From contig DIUR01000027.1 in the NCBI GenBank assembly GCA_002428265.1, forward strand, positions 62,001 through 126,000: 64,000 nucleotides of DNA, read 5' to 3'. The number at the start of each line of letters is the position of its first letter. The first letter of the stretch is position 1. This DNA comes from Bacteriovoracaceae bacterium UBA6153. Its GTDB lineage: Bacteria > Bdellovibrionota > Bacteriovoracia > Bacteriovoracales > Bacteriovoracaceae. The translations under genes and the position numbers were made by a program. Under the pieces are notes generated by a model, which was not told the DNA's origin, did not search any database, and worked only from the letters and a program-made list of their open reading frames with translations. Of this stretch, positions 17,461 to 25,563 are shown piece after piece.

Positions 17461-17691
17461 TTGAATCTTTTTGATGTTACTCTCTTTGTCGCTAAATACA
17501 TTCCATTCTGGGCAGTCCCACTAGGGCTCACAAGTGTTCACTTTGCTTATCTATTTTGGCTTAAGGACTACAGAGACATTGCCTATGCTTGGGCAACAAT
17601 AACCTTATTTTGTCTTACACTCACCATCGTTTATTTCCTAATGGGCGGACCAGACGGAATAACCTATAAACTCACTCAGGCTTTTAGCTAG
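17461..17691 (+). CDS. Small two-helix membrane protein
   Basis: 76 residues from TTG 17461, supported by AGGAG 5 bases before it. Two hydrophobic helices (about residues 11-31 and 41-63) are joined by a short WLKDYRDIAY loop. No family was recognised. The TTG start and close spacing suggest coupling to the preceding secreted protein. Confidence 0.6.
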   Translation: MNLFDVTLFVAKYIPFWAVPLGLTSVHFAYLFWLKDYRDIAYAWATITLFCLTLTIVYFLMGGPDGITYKLTQAFS

Positions 17692-17925
17692 TTAGCAAAC
17701 TTACCAACATTTGCGGAAAATTCTTCCGCGCCATGCACCTTGTGTTGAAAAATTGACACCGAGGTCCCTCCATTGATAGCATTTTTCTATAGGTTTATTG
17801 GATTGACCTTTTTTATCGGTTTTAGGTTTCATCAATTTCTTTCAAGGACGCGAAGAGTGAATGATTTTCAATTTCTCCATACTTCATATGAGCAAGATTC
17901 ATCGAAGAGTGGAGTCACCAATCAA

Positions 17926-19422
17926 ATGAAACTCCCGGATATTTATCTGGTAGAAGATGACCGTGTACTAGGTACAACGATAAAAAAATATCTTGAAAAG
18001 AAACTCAATCTCACTGTTCATTACTATTTAAGTCCAACTGAATGTCTTCTAGACCTAGATAAAAAAATTAAAAACGAAACCGTTGTTAATCAGACCCCTT
18101 TTTGCTTAATCACTGATATCAGCTTTGAAGCTGGAGGCTCTGATGGGCTTCTTCTTATTGACCTGTTAAAAGAGCGTGGCCACCATTTCGTTTCAATCGT
18201 TATGACGGGCTTTGCTTCAATTGAAACGGCGATCAACGCTACTAAAAAAGGCGTATTTCACTATTTAACAAAACCATTTGAACTGGAAATTTTGAGTGAC
18301 CTCGTCACGAAAGCGTTTACAAAAAAATTAAATATTCCTCAAAGTGCATTTGCCGCTTCTGAGGGGATTACTTTAAAGGCAACGACTGCTCCGGCACCTC
18401 ACTTGTTCCAGAGTAAATTTAAAATCGAAGCACCCACTGCAGATGATATTTTCTGTGGAATGGTAGGGCGCTCGAAACAAATGAAGCAGGTTTTTGAGAG
18501 AATCAAAAAAGTTGCGGCAAGTGATTCAACTGTTTTTATTTCAGGTCCGTCGGGAACAGGTAAAGAGCTGGTCGCCAATGCTCTTCATAATCTTTCTCCT
18601 AGAAAGTCTCATAACATGGTTTCTGTTAACTGTGGTGCTATTCCTTCTGAACTTCTGGAGAGTGAGCTCTTCGGACATGAAAAAGGTGCTTTCACTGGCG
18701 CAATCTCTTCTCGTAAAGGGCGCTTTGAAATGGCCCACAGAGGAACGATCTTCCTCGATGAAATTGGGGATATGCCACTTCTTCTGCAGGTAAAACTTTT
18801 AAGAGTTCTGCAAAACAGAGTGATTGAGAGAGTAGGAAGTACTGAAGTTACAGATATTGATGTTCGTATCATTACTGCGACTCACAGAAACCTGGAAGAA
18901 TCTGTTCAGGAAGGAAACTTCCGCGAAGATTTATATTACCGCTTAAATGTTATTCCTATAAAAATTCCGGCCCTATGTGAGCGTCGCGAAGATATTCCTC
19001 TGATGATTTCATATTTTCTTTCAAAGTTCGTAAGTGCGGATGGAAGAAATAATATTGAGTTCGATGATGAGACTCTTGAGCTGTTAATCACTTATGAATG
19101 GCCAGGAAACGTTCGTGAACTTGAAAACTTAATTGAAAGATTAGTTATCTTGAAAGGCGGAAACCAGATAAAAGTTTCAGATCTTCCAGCTAAGTTTGTA
19201 AAAGCGACACCTCAGAATCTTGACTCATATAAGAATGTTATCTCACTTCCAGATGATGGGGTTGATTTAAAGCAGCTTCTTTCTGATATTGAAGACTCTC
19301 TTATCAATCAAGCACTTGAGTTGACTGGTGGTAATAAAAACCAAGCTTCTAAACTTCTTTCTATGAATAGAACGACTTTAATAGAGAAGATGAAAAAGAA
19401 AGGGTTCTTGCAGCTCAACTAA
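17926..19422 (+). CDS. NtrC-family sigma-54-dependent response regulator
   Basis: 498 residues from ATG 17926, which has GGAG upstream. The open frame extends to a TTG at 17773, but the extra 51 residues precede the receiver fold and look like leader. The receiver domain starts DIYLVEDD with the phospho-acceptor at D64. The AAA+ domain has Walker A GPSGTGKE at 207-214, GAFTGA at 254-259 and Walker B GTIFLDEIGDM. The C terminus is a Fis-type helix-turn-helix (NQASKLLSMNRTTLIEKMK). It should activate sigma-54 promoters when phosphorylated. No histidine kinase is adjacent, so its partner is encoded elsewhere. Confidence 0.9.
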   Translation: MKLPDIYLVEDDRVLGTTIKKYLEKKLNLTVHYYLSPTECLLDLDKKIKNETVVNQTPFCLITDISFEAGGSDGLLLIDLLKERGHHFVSIVMTGFASIETAINATKKGVFHYLTKPFELEILSDLVTKAFTKKLNIPQSAFAASEGITLKATTAPAPHLFQSKFKIEAPTADDIFCGMVGRSKQMKQVFERIKKVAASDSTVFISGPSGTGKELVANALHNLSPRKSHNMVSVNCGAIPSELLESELFGHEKGAFTGAISSRKGRFEMAHRGTIFLDEIGDMPLLLQVKLLRVLQNRVIERVGSTEVTDIDVRIITATHRNLEESVQEGNFREDLYYRLNVIPIKIPALCERREDIPLMISYFLSKFVSADGRNNIEFDDETLELLITYEWPGNVRELENLIERLVILKGGNQIKVSDLPAKFVKATPQNLDSYKNVISLPDDGVDLKQLLSDIEDSLINQALELTGGNKNQASKLLSMNRTTLIEKMKKKGFLQLN

Positions 19423-19468
19423 ATCTTAATCAAAACCTAATAATGAATTTTTAAAATATAAGATATAA

Positions 19469-19495
19469 GTTCTCCATTCTTAAACTTTGGAGAAC
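19469..19495 (+). promoter_or_regulatory. Hairpin masking the Shine-Dalgarno of the next gene
   Basis: GTTCTCC (19469-19475) pairs perfectly with GGAGAAC (19489-19495) around a 13-base AT-rich loop. The right arm is the ribosome binding site of the ATG at 19498, so folding would hide it. Confidence 0.4.
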
Positions 19496-19497
19496 CT

Positions 19498-19941
19498 ATG
19501 AAACTTAAAACTATCGCAGCTATTTTATTTGCAGTGCCTGTTATCGCTTTCGGAGAGACTTCTTGTTACCAGGCAACAACACCTACGCCAGCAGCAGTTC
19601 CAGCTCGCCTATGCCTTGAAAGCATTCAAGAGTCACATGTCGGAGATGGTCTTCTGGAAGTAGAAAGTGCAGACGGAAGTTTCCCGGCCTTATTAAAAAT
19701 TACATCAACAACTCGTCACAACGAAGACAGAGTAAGATTTGAAGCGAAAGCAGCTCTTGCTGATGTATGGGAAAGCGGATGTGGAGATGGATTCAGAGCG
19801 ACTTTAATTGTTAAGAGTGAGTTCATTACAGGAACGATTTATGCTTCTTATATGGATGTTTCTGTTGAAACAGTTTCGACAAACGATACATGTCACTCAA
19901 GACCGCAGACAGAAAAAATTAAGTATGAACTAGTTAAATAG
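19498..19941 (+). CDS. Small secreted hypothetical protein
   Basis: 147 residues with a clear signal peptide (MKLKTIAAILFAVPVIAFG). The mature protein holds four cysteines spread through its length and alternating charged strands, suggesting a small disulfide-bonded beta protein in the periplasm or outside. No family was recognised. It is monocistronic, with its own terminator. Confidence 0.65.
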   Translation: MKLKTIAAILFAVPVIAFGETSCYQATTPTPAAVPARLCLESIQESHVGDGLLEVESADGSFPALLKITSTTRHNEDRVRFEAKAALADVWESGCGDGFRATLIVKSEFITGTIYASYMDVSVETVSTNDTCHSRPQTEKIKYELVK

Positions 19942-19953
19942 TTTGAAATAAAA

Positions 19954-19987
19954 AAGCCTTATCTGGAAAAAGGATAGGGCTTATTTT
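19954..19987 (+). terminator. Rho-independent terminator
   Basis: AAGCCTTATC pairs with GATAGGGCTT (one G-U wobble) around a 9-base loop and is followed by ATTTTT, 12 bases after the stop. Confidence 0.85.
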
Positions 19988-20185
19988 TAGAGCAATTACT
20001 TTTTCGCAAATCTTTAAAGTCGGTTATATTTCATGAACTATTCAATCTAATTGTTTTTTTGCTTAGTAATCAATTTTTTATTATAAGATATTCTTTTTTA
20101 TCCTCGTTGATAGGATTTTTATAGATTGAAGTATGCAATACTATGGAGACGCTCAATGTTTGGGCTAAATTACAAGGTAATCTAA

Positions 20186-20899
20186 GTGGACAATCATTTA
20201 AAACTGAAAATGTTGAAAAACGTTCTACATGCAATTTTAAAATTAAACAAGGTAACATATTTAGTTCTTTTATTCATGAGTTTAGATATTTTCTCCAAAA
20301 CAACTATAGATGATGGCGATGTTATACCTCCGAGTCCTCCTATGTGGGAATATTTCACAATTAATGGAGTTGATTCAGACAATGATGGCGTGAGAGATGA
20401 TGTAGAGCTATGGATTAATGAAAATTACGATGATGCAAATATTCGCAGAGCTCTTAAAAGCTTAGCTGTCACTTACAGAGATATGTTGAAAAACTACGAC
20501 AAAGCACCAGATTATCTCAAGGCAAATGGATTAATGATTGCTAGATCTGAATGTTTAAAGTTCGTAATGGGGCATATTTCGTCAGCTCAAGCTCAGCATG
20601 CATGGGGGTTGTTAGAAGATAAAATTCTTAATAATTTTTGGAGAAGTATGATTTTCAAAAAAGGTGCAGAAAATATCTCATCAGGAATTTATAAGGTAGC
20701 TGATGTGACATTTCATCAGTTTATTGTGGGATGCAATTTTAAAGTACATAATCCCGAAAAAATTATAAAAGGATTTTTAATTAGAAATCCAAAGCATAAA
20801 TGGACACAAAAAGAACAACTACAATTTAAGGATATGTATGAAAACCCTGATCGTTATGATGCTATGGACTTATTCAGTTCTAAGCTCCAAAGTCATTAG
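20186..20899 (+). CDS. Exported hypothetical protein with a calcium-loop-like motif
   Basis: 237 residues from GTG 20186, supported by AAGG 8 bases upstream; ATG 20210 is an alternative. A hydrophobic stretch at about 20-37 could act as signal or anchor. D63-S-D-N-D-G-V-R-D-D72 resembles the Asp-rich Ca2+ loop of thrombospondin-type-3/dockerin repeats. The remainder is helical with one pair of cysteines and no recognised domain. Base composition is AT-richer than neighbouring genes. A gap of about 200 bases precedes it in which no feature was seen. Confidence 0.55.
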   Translation: MDNHLKLKMLKNVLHAILKLNKVTYLVLLFMSLDIFSKTTIDDGDVIPPSPPMWEYFTINGVDSDNDGVRDDVELWINENYDDANIRRALKSLAVTYRDMLKNYDKAPDYLKANGLMIARSECLKFVMGHISSAQAQHAWGLLEDKILNNFWRSMIFKKGAENISSGIYKVADVTFHQFIVGCNFKVHNPEKIIKGFLIRNPKHKWTQKEQLQFKDMYENPDRYDAMDLFSSKLQSH

Positions 20900-20954
20900 C
20901 CTACAAAATTGATTGTATTCAGCTCATTTCTTAAAAGATCGTGAAGAGGCAAAA

Positions 20955-21593
20955 TTAATCAGCTAAATTTTTCCAGTTCTTTAATTCTTCAATAAGCTTT
21001 GGAGAAACCGGCTCTCCCTTTCCCTTCGGCGGCATAGGCTTTTTAAGATTATCCTCAAAAGCCGTCGTCATTCTGTAAACGATATCATCAAAGTTTTTAA
21101 GGATAACTTCTTTTGAAGTTAAATCAACGTGTCTCGTTTGAGTAGGGCCATGGCATTTTAAACAGCTCGTCTCAAAAAGATTCTTTTGAAGATTCGCAAA
21201 ATGAATATCTGCTTTCCAGGTTTTTAATTCTTTAATGAGTGCAGGTGAGACTGGGTCTCCTTTTGGAGGCATATAATCAAAACCCATGTCGAAAGCATCT
21301 GTCATTCTGTAGATAATATCGTCGAAGTTATCGAGAATATTTTGTCTGTTTGTTAGATCAAGGCGATTTCTTTTAAGTGCAGTTTCGGGATTGTGACATT
21401 TAATACAGCTTGTATCAAAGAGTGATGTTTTAATCTGGACGTAAGCTTTATCGTTTTCAACAGTAGGATCTTTTTTATTTTCAACTTCAAGTGTGTTGAT
21501 TACTTTTTGTGGAGTGCTGAATTTCAGTGGGCCCTTATCTGATCCACAGCCAGCTAAACTCACTAAAATTAATCCCAACCCTACTTTTTTCAT
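20955..21593 (-). CDS. Diheme c-type cytochrome-like lipoprotein
   Basis: 212 residues from ATG 21593; an in-frame TTG further upstream would put 12 extra residues before the signal. MKKVGLGLILVSLAGC is a textbook lipoprotein signal. Two heme-c motifs, CIKCH and CLKCH, each sit in a repeat of about 80 residues (L-F-D/E-T-S-C...DDI-Y-R-M-T...MPPKG...SP-LI-EL--WK), so the protein arose by internal duplication. It probably binds two hemes in the periplasm as a small electron carrier or sensor. The MPPKG block resembles the planctomycete-type cytochrome C domain. No redox partner is adjacent. Confidence 0.8.
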   Translation of the reverse strand: MKKVGLGLILVSLAGCGSDKGPLKFSTPQKVINTLEVENKKDPTVENDKAYVQIKTSLFDTSCIKCHNPETALKRNRLDLTNRQNILDNFDDIIYRMTDAFDMGFDYMPPKGDPVSPALIKELKTWKADIHFANLQKNLFETSCLKCHGPTQTRHVDLTSKEVILKNFDDIVYRMTTAFEDNLKKPMPPKGKGEPVSPKLIEELKNWKNLAD

Positions 21594-21764
21594 AAGAGAG
21601 GTTTTACCGTTGTAGCGGCCTATTCTCAAGGAAGATGAAGTTTTTACAGCCTCTTAAACTGTAAAAATATTAGGCAAATGATAAATATTTAACATCTTCA
21701 AATGGGCCATCCTATGGGAACTTCCTAAATACGGTATGGTCTTGGGCCTGCATTAGACTAGCTT

Positions 21765-22514
21765 ATGAAATTTCTTATTATCGCTCTATTAAGCCTCATG
21801 CTTGTGCCATCTGTTGGTACGGCGTCCGATAATAAGCTCAATCCATTTGAGTCCGATGGCTGCTCTATGGTGCCTGATTCGGAACCATTTACTGGCAATG
21901 ACTGGCTTAATTGCTGTACGCCTCATGACTATAATTACTGGAAGGGTGGAACTGAGGCCGAAAAAGATAAAACCGACCTGGAATTTAAGGCCTGTTTAGA
22001 GCGCAATAAAATGGGCCAGTGGCTCAGTCGCATTTTCTATTATGGAGTCATGGCCGGAGGTACTCCTGCGGTGAAGACGACCTGGCGCTGGGGATATGGA
22101 TGGGAAAATACCAGAGATTATAAAAAGCTCTCAAAAGAAGAATTAAGGCAAGTTGAGGACTACAAAAATCTAACGAATCTTCCTGTGCAGATTAAAATGC
22201 CTCAGGCGAGCAGAAACATTTTGAAGGCCTTCACTTACAGAGATAATTGCGAAAAAGATATGCATAATAAAATATCGCGCAACATGAACTTCAAAGGTGA
22301 TCCTGGAAAACTTAAAATTCATTCTGTTGAAGGTCGTGGCGGCGACAGGTACCAGGTTTTTTCACCTGAGTGTAAAGGCGGCTATATCATTATTGATTTC
22401 ATTTATAGTATTTCTCCCGATGTTTGTGGCTTCAGTGATTATTATTACAATCAAGTTGAGCGCATCAGGAGTTTTCAGGTATTCGGCAGTTGCCGCGATT
22501 TGATGAAAAATTAG
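21765..22514 (+). CDS. Secreted phospholipase A2-like protein
   Basis: 249 residues with a signal peptide (MKFLIIALLSLMLVPSVGTA). DGCSMVPDS near residue 31 and then NDWLNC50-C51-T-P-H54-D55 match the C-C-x-x-H-D catalytic core of secreted phospholipase A2 enzymes, where His and Asp are catalytic. YWKGGT and a following Asp fit the bacterial variants. PLA2 removes the sn-2 acyl chain of phospholipids. Its end overlaps by four bases the end of the convergent mlaD gene of a lipid-transport operon. The sub-family is unclear, so the activity is a prediction. Confidence 0.6.
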   Translation: MKFLIIALLSLMLVPSVGTASDNKLNPFESDGCSMVPDSEPFTGNDWLNCCTPHDYNYWKGGTEAEKDKTDLEFKACLERNKMGQWLSRIFYYGVMAGGTPAVKTTWRWGYGWENTRDYKKLSKEELRQVEDYKNLTNLPVQIKMPQASRNILKAFTYRDNCEKDMHNKISRNMNFKGDPGKLKIHSVEGRGGDRYQVFSPECKGGYIIIDFIYSISPDVCGFSDYYYNQVERIRSFQVFGSCRDLMKN

Positions 22515-23311
22515 TTTTCGTTTTTCTTAATCGACTCGCGAATAAAGAATTTTAAAACTTTACTGCGATTTGCTCCACCCACAAGCGTGCGAAGATCTTC
22601 ATGAAGCCCTTGATCGTAAATAAGGGCGTGGAGAGTGCCCGGTCCCTCTTCAATTCTTTTAGTCATTCTTGCCATTGATTCAGTTGAAGTTTTTAAGTTG
22701 TTCATCGACTGTCCGAAATTTTTATCGTTTAAGCTCATCATGACTTTATTTGTATTTGCTGTAAGGCTTTCAAGGTTAGTTAGAATTTTTTCTAATCTCG
22801 TTTCTTCGACTTTAGAAAGAATGCGATCGAATTTTGTCAGGATGCTTCCCGCGGCCACCATCAAGTCTTCACTCTTCGTGATGATATGATCAATTTGTGA
22901 GCCTTCATTGGTAACTAAGAGGTCCCCATCTTCAATAACTTTTGATTCGTTCGTTCCACCTGCGATTTCAAGAAATTTATCGCCAAGGACACCTTGAGTT
23001 TTAAAAGCAATCGTTGAGTCTTTTTTAATCCATTCGTGGTATTTTTCATTCACCCCTAATGTGATTTGAAGAGTGTCTAGGTCTTTAAACTCAATGGCCG
23101 ATACACTTCCGACTTTAATCCCTCTTAACTGTACAGCTGCACCGTCTTTAAGGTTTTGAGCGCTTTTAACCTGAGTTTTAATATAGATCTTACTGCTAAA
23201 GAGAGGATTCTCTTTATTGAGCATAAAAATGGTGATCATAACCACAATTAAAAGAACCGAGATAAAAATCCCAGAGATCAAATAATTTTTTTTATCAGTT
23301 GGTTTGTACAT
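22511..23311 (-). CDS. mlaD: MlaD-type MCE-domain lipid-transport protein
   Basis: 266 residues: one N-terminal membrane helix (about 11-30) followed by the MCE domain, with VKSAQNLKDGAAVQLRGIKVGSV as its signature. A helical C-terminal half of about 120 residues is longer than E. coli MlaD. MCE proteins form a hexameric ring on the permease and carry phospholipid across the periplasm. It lies 2 bases after mlaF and closes the operon. Confidence 0.88.
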   Translation of the reverse strand: MYKPTDKKNYLISGIFISVLLIVVMITIFMLNKENPLFSSKIYIKTQVKSAQNLKDGAAVQLRGIKVGSVSAIEFKDLDTLQITLGVNEKYHEWIKKDSTIAFKTQGVLGDKFLEIAGGTNESKVIEDGDLLVTNEGSQIDHIITKSEDLMVAAGSILTKFDRILSKVEETRLEKILTNLESLTANTNKVMMSLNDKNFGQSMNNLKTSTESMARMTKRIEEGPGTLHALIYDQGLHEDLRTLVGGANRSKVLKFFIRESIKKNEN

Positions 23312-23313
23312 AA

Positions 23314-24051
23314 CTAATCCTTACTACTCAAATTAAACTTATTAACAATAGGGTCGTCAGACTTTTCAAATTTTTCAGGAGTATCATTAAAAATGATTTT
23401 TCCTTCATGAAGGACAACAATTCTATCACAAAGGCTTAAGGCCGATGGGATATCGTGAGTGACAAAAATGGAAGCGAGTCCTTGGTTTTTAAATCTTTGC
23501 ATCAAGGCAATAACATTTAAAGTATTGGCCGGGTCAAGTCCTGCTGTCGGTTCGTCGTATAAAACCACTTCCGGGTTTAGGATCATTGCACGGGCCATTC
23601 CAACACGCTTCTGCATCCCACCTGAAAGATCGGATGGCATGACATGCTCTCTACCGGGTAGATCAATGAGCTTTAGCATTTCAGCGACTTTGTCTTTAAT
23701 TTGCTGGTAGCTAAATCTTGTGTGCTCAAAGAGAGGGTAGGCGATATTTTCAAAAACATTTACCGAGTCAAAAAGCGCTCCACTTTGAAATGAATACGAA
23801 ATTTTAATTCTATAAGGAGTTAAAAGAGTCTCTTTCAAGTGATCAAAGCGCTCACCATGAAAAAGGATTTCTCCCTGATCAATTCTCTCAAGGCCTATGA
23901 TAGACCTAAGAAGAACAGATTTTCCGGTTCCAGAGCCGCCCAGAAGCCCAAGGCTTTCCCCTTTTTTAAGAGTGAGATTAATCCCTCTATGAATAGAGTT
24001 AGTGCCGAAGCTTTTATGAATGTTTTTTAATTCTAAAATTGTTTCACTCAT
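23314..24051 (-). CDS. mlaF: MlaF-type lipid ABC transporter ATPase
   Basis: 245 residues, a complete ABC ATPase: Walker A GGSGTGKS near residue 37, signature LSGGMQKRVGMARAM, Walker B EVVLYDEPTAGLDP, and switch His in IFVTHD. It energises the MlaE permease at the inner membrane. One base separates it from the mlaE stop. The gene order permease-ATPase-MCE is typical outside the Enterobacteria. Confidence 0.92.
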   Translation of the reverse strand: MSETILELKNIHKSFGTNSIHRGINLTLKKGESLGLLGGSGTGKSVLLRSIIGLERIDQGEILFHGERFDHLKETLLTPYRIKISYSFQSGALFDSVNVFENIAYPLFEHTRFSYQQIKDKVAEMLKLIDLPGREHVMPSDLSGGMQKRVGMARAMILNPEVVLYDEPTAGLDPANTLNVIALMQRFKNQGLASIFVTHDIPSALSLCDRIVVLHEGKIIFNDTPEKFEKSDDPIVNKFNLSSKD

Positions 24052-24052
24052 A

Positions 24053-24847
24053 TTAATGCCAAATCACCAGAAAGATTTTACTAATAAAGAAATCGGTTAC
24101 GAGAATAAGAATAGAAGCCGTTACTACAACCCAGGTTGTAGAGATCCCAACTCCTTTGGTCCCATCTCTTGTCTTTAGGCCTTTATAGCAGGCAATGATT
24201 GTAATGATTCCCGCAAAGACTGCAGACTTTACGATTCCAGACATGTAATCGTGAAATTTTACAGTCGAGAATACCTTAAAGAGATAAAAGCCTGGAAGAA
24301 TATCAAACTCAGCACGACAAACAATCATCCCGCCAATAATGCCTACTGCAAAAGAGAGTGCTGATAATAATGGAAGCGAAATAACCAGTGCCCAAAATCT
24401 TGGAACAACTAGAACTCTGATAGGTGAAGTTCCAAGTGCTCTAATGGCATCAACTTGTTGGGTAACGTTCATTGCACCGATTTCAGCAGCGATCCCAGAT
24501 CCCACACGTCCGGCAACCAGGAGTGAGGTAAAGAGTGGCGCCATTTCACGAGCAAGAGAGAGTGAAACGACGGCAGGAACGTAGAGAGTTCCGCCAAACT
24601 TAGTCAGACCATAACCAAAGTTAAGAGTCATAACCAGACCCATAGTGAGCCCGATAACAATCGTTAATGAAACCGACCCAAATCCTAATTGAGTAATCTG
24701 CTCCATCAGTCGTGAGAAGTAGAAAGGTCCGCTGAATGTATACTTTAATGTATTGAAAAAAAGCTCAAAGATTTCAGCAACGAAAATAAAGAACTCTCGT
24801 GCTTTGATAATTCTTTGATCAATGAAATTTTGGTAAGTCGCTTTCAT
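24053..24847 (-). CDS. mlaE: MlaE-type lipid ABC transporter permease
   Basis: 264 residues with five to six membrane segments and the MlaE core: FGSVSLTIVIGLTMGLVM, REMAPLFTSLLVAGRVGSGIAAEIGAM near the middle, and VDAIRALGTSPIRVLVVPR. It forms the inner-membrane half of the phospholipid transporter with MlaF and MlaD. It begins directly at the end of the lipoprotein gene upstream. Confidence 0.92.
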   Translation of the reverse strand: MKATYQNFIDQRIIKAREFFIFVAEIFELFFNTLKYTFSGPFYFSRLMEQITQLGFGSVSLTIVIGLTMGLVMTLNFGYGLTKFGGTLYVPAVVSLSLAREMAPLFTSLLVAGRVGSGIAAEIGAMNVTQQVDAIRALGTSPIRVLVVPRFWALVISLPLLSALSFAVGIIGGMIVCRAEFDILPGFYLFKVFSTVKFHDYMSGIVKSAVFAGIITIIACYKGLKTRDGTKGVGISTTWVVVTASILILVTDFFISKIFLVIWH

Positions 24848-25339
24848 CTAGTTGAGCTTCAATTGTTGTGTGAAGCTATTAAAGTCTGGAGTATCTGCTT
24901 CAAGAGTTTTTGCATCTACTGAAATCAGAGCGTAGTCATAGATACAGTTATTTTTTTGAGTCGTGAGAATTCTAAAGTGCCTGCTGATTCCGTCCATAGA
25001 GCCTTTTGCAGTCACAAGTACAGCTTCTCTTCCTTGATGTTCAGTATTAGTTTTATTAATTATTTCGACGTCGTTGATTCCAGAAAGAATTGAGTTGGTC
25101 AGAGTTGGTAAATTGCTCGGATCAAATTTTCTGCATGCACTGTTAAAGACAAAAAAAGAATCTGACTTAGTATTTAGAAGAGCGTAGTCAGAACCTTGGT
25201 TGTCGACTTCTTTCCATGACTTTGGTTTATTCTTTTTCAAACCATTTTCTACAAAAGTACTTTTCGTATAGACGCCGTTGTCGGCCGATGAACAAGCACT
25301 TAAAACGGTTATAAAGATAATCAGCAGAATGTTTTTCAT
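24848..25339 (-). CDS. Hypothetical lipoprotein heading the mla operon
   Basis: 163 residues; MKNILLIIFITVLSAC is a clear lipobox signal. The body resembles a small secreted alpha/beta fold with two cysteines and no recognised family. Its stop abuts the mlaE start, so it belongs to the operon. An envelope lipoprotein could link the inner-membrane MlaEFD complex to the outer membrane or modulate it; no homology supports a specific role. Confidence 0.7.
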   Translation of the reverse strand: MKNILLIIFITVLSACSSADNGVYTKSTFVENGLKKNKPKSWKEVDNQGSDYALLNTKSDSFFVFNSACRKFDPSNLPTLTNSILSGINDVEIINKTNTEHQGREAVLVTAKGSMDGISRHFRILTTQKNNCIYDYALISVDAKTLEADTPDFNSFTQQLKLN

Positions 25340-25563
25340 AAAGTGGTCTAAAAAGGTTAAGTTTAGTTAGTTTTTATCCCTCTTATTAGAAGATTCTTGT
25401 AAATGATTGTAAATAGATTATTTCCTTAATCCGTCAATGATTTGACCGGCATTTTCTGCCCGAGAGAAAAATTTTCCTTTAAAAAAATTCAAAAACAGGT
25501 AAGATTAAAAAATAGAAGTCACTTCAGGATGAAGCGGGCGAAAGTAAACTCTAGGACAATTTG

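Noticed and set aside
25432..25470. Sigma-54 promoter before the flagellar TPR gene (CCGGCATTTTCTGC)
   Set aside because: The GG to GC distance is 8 bases, not the required 10.
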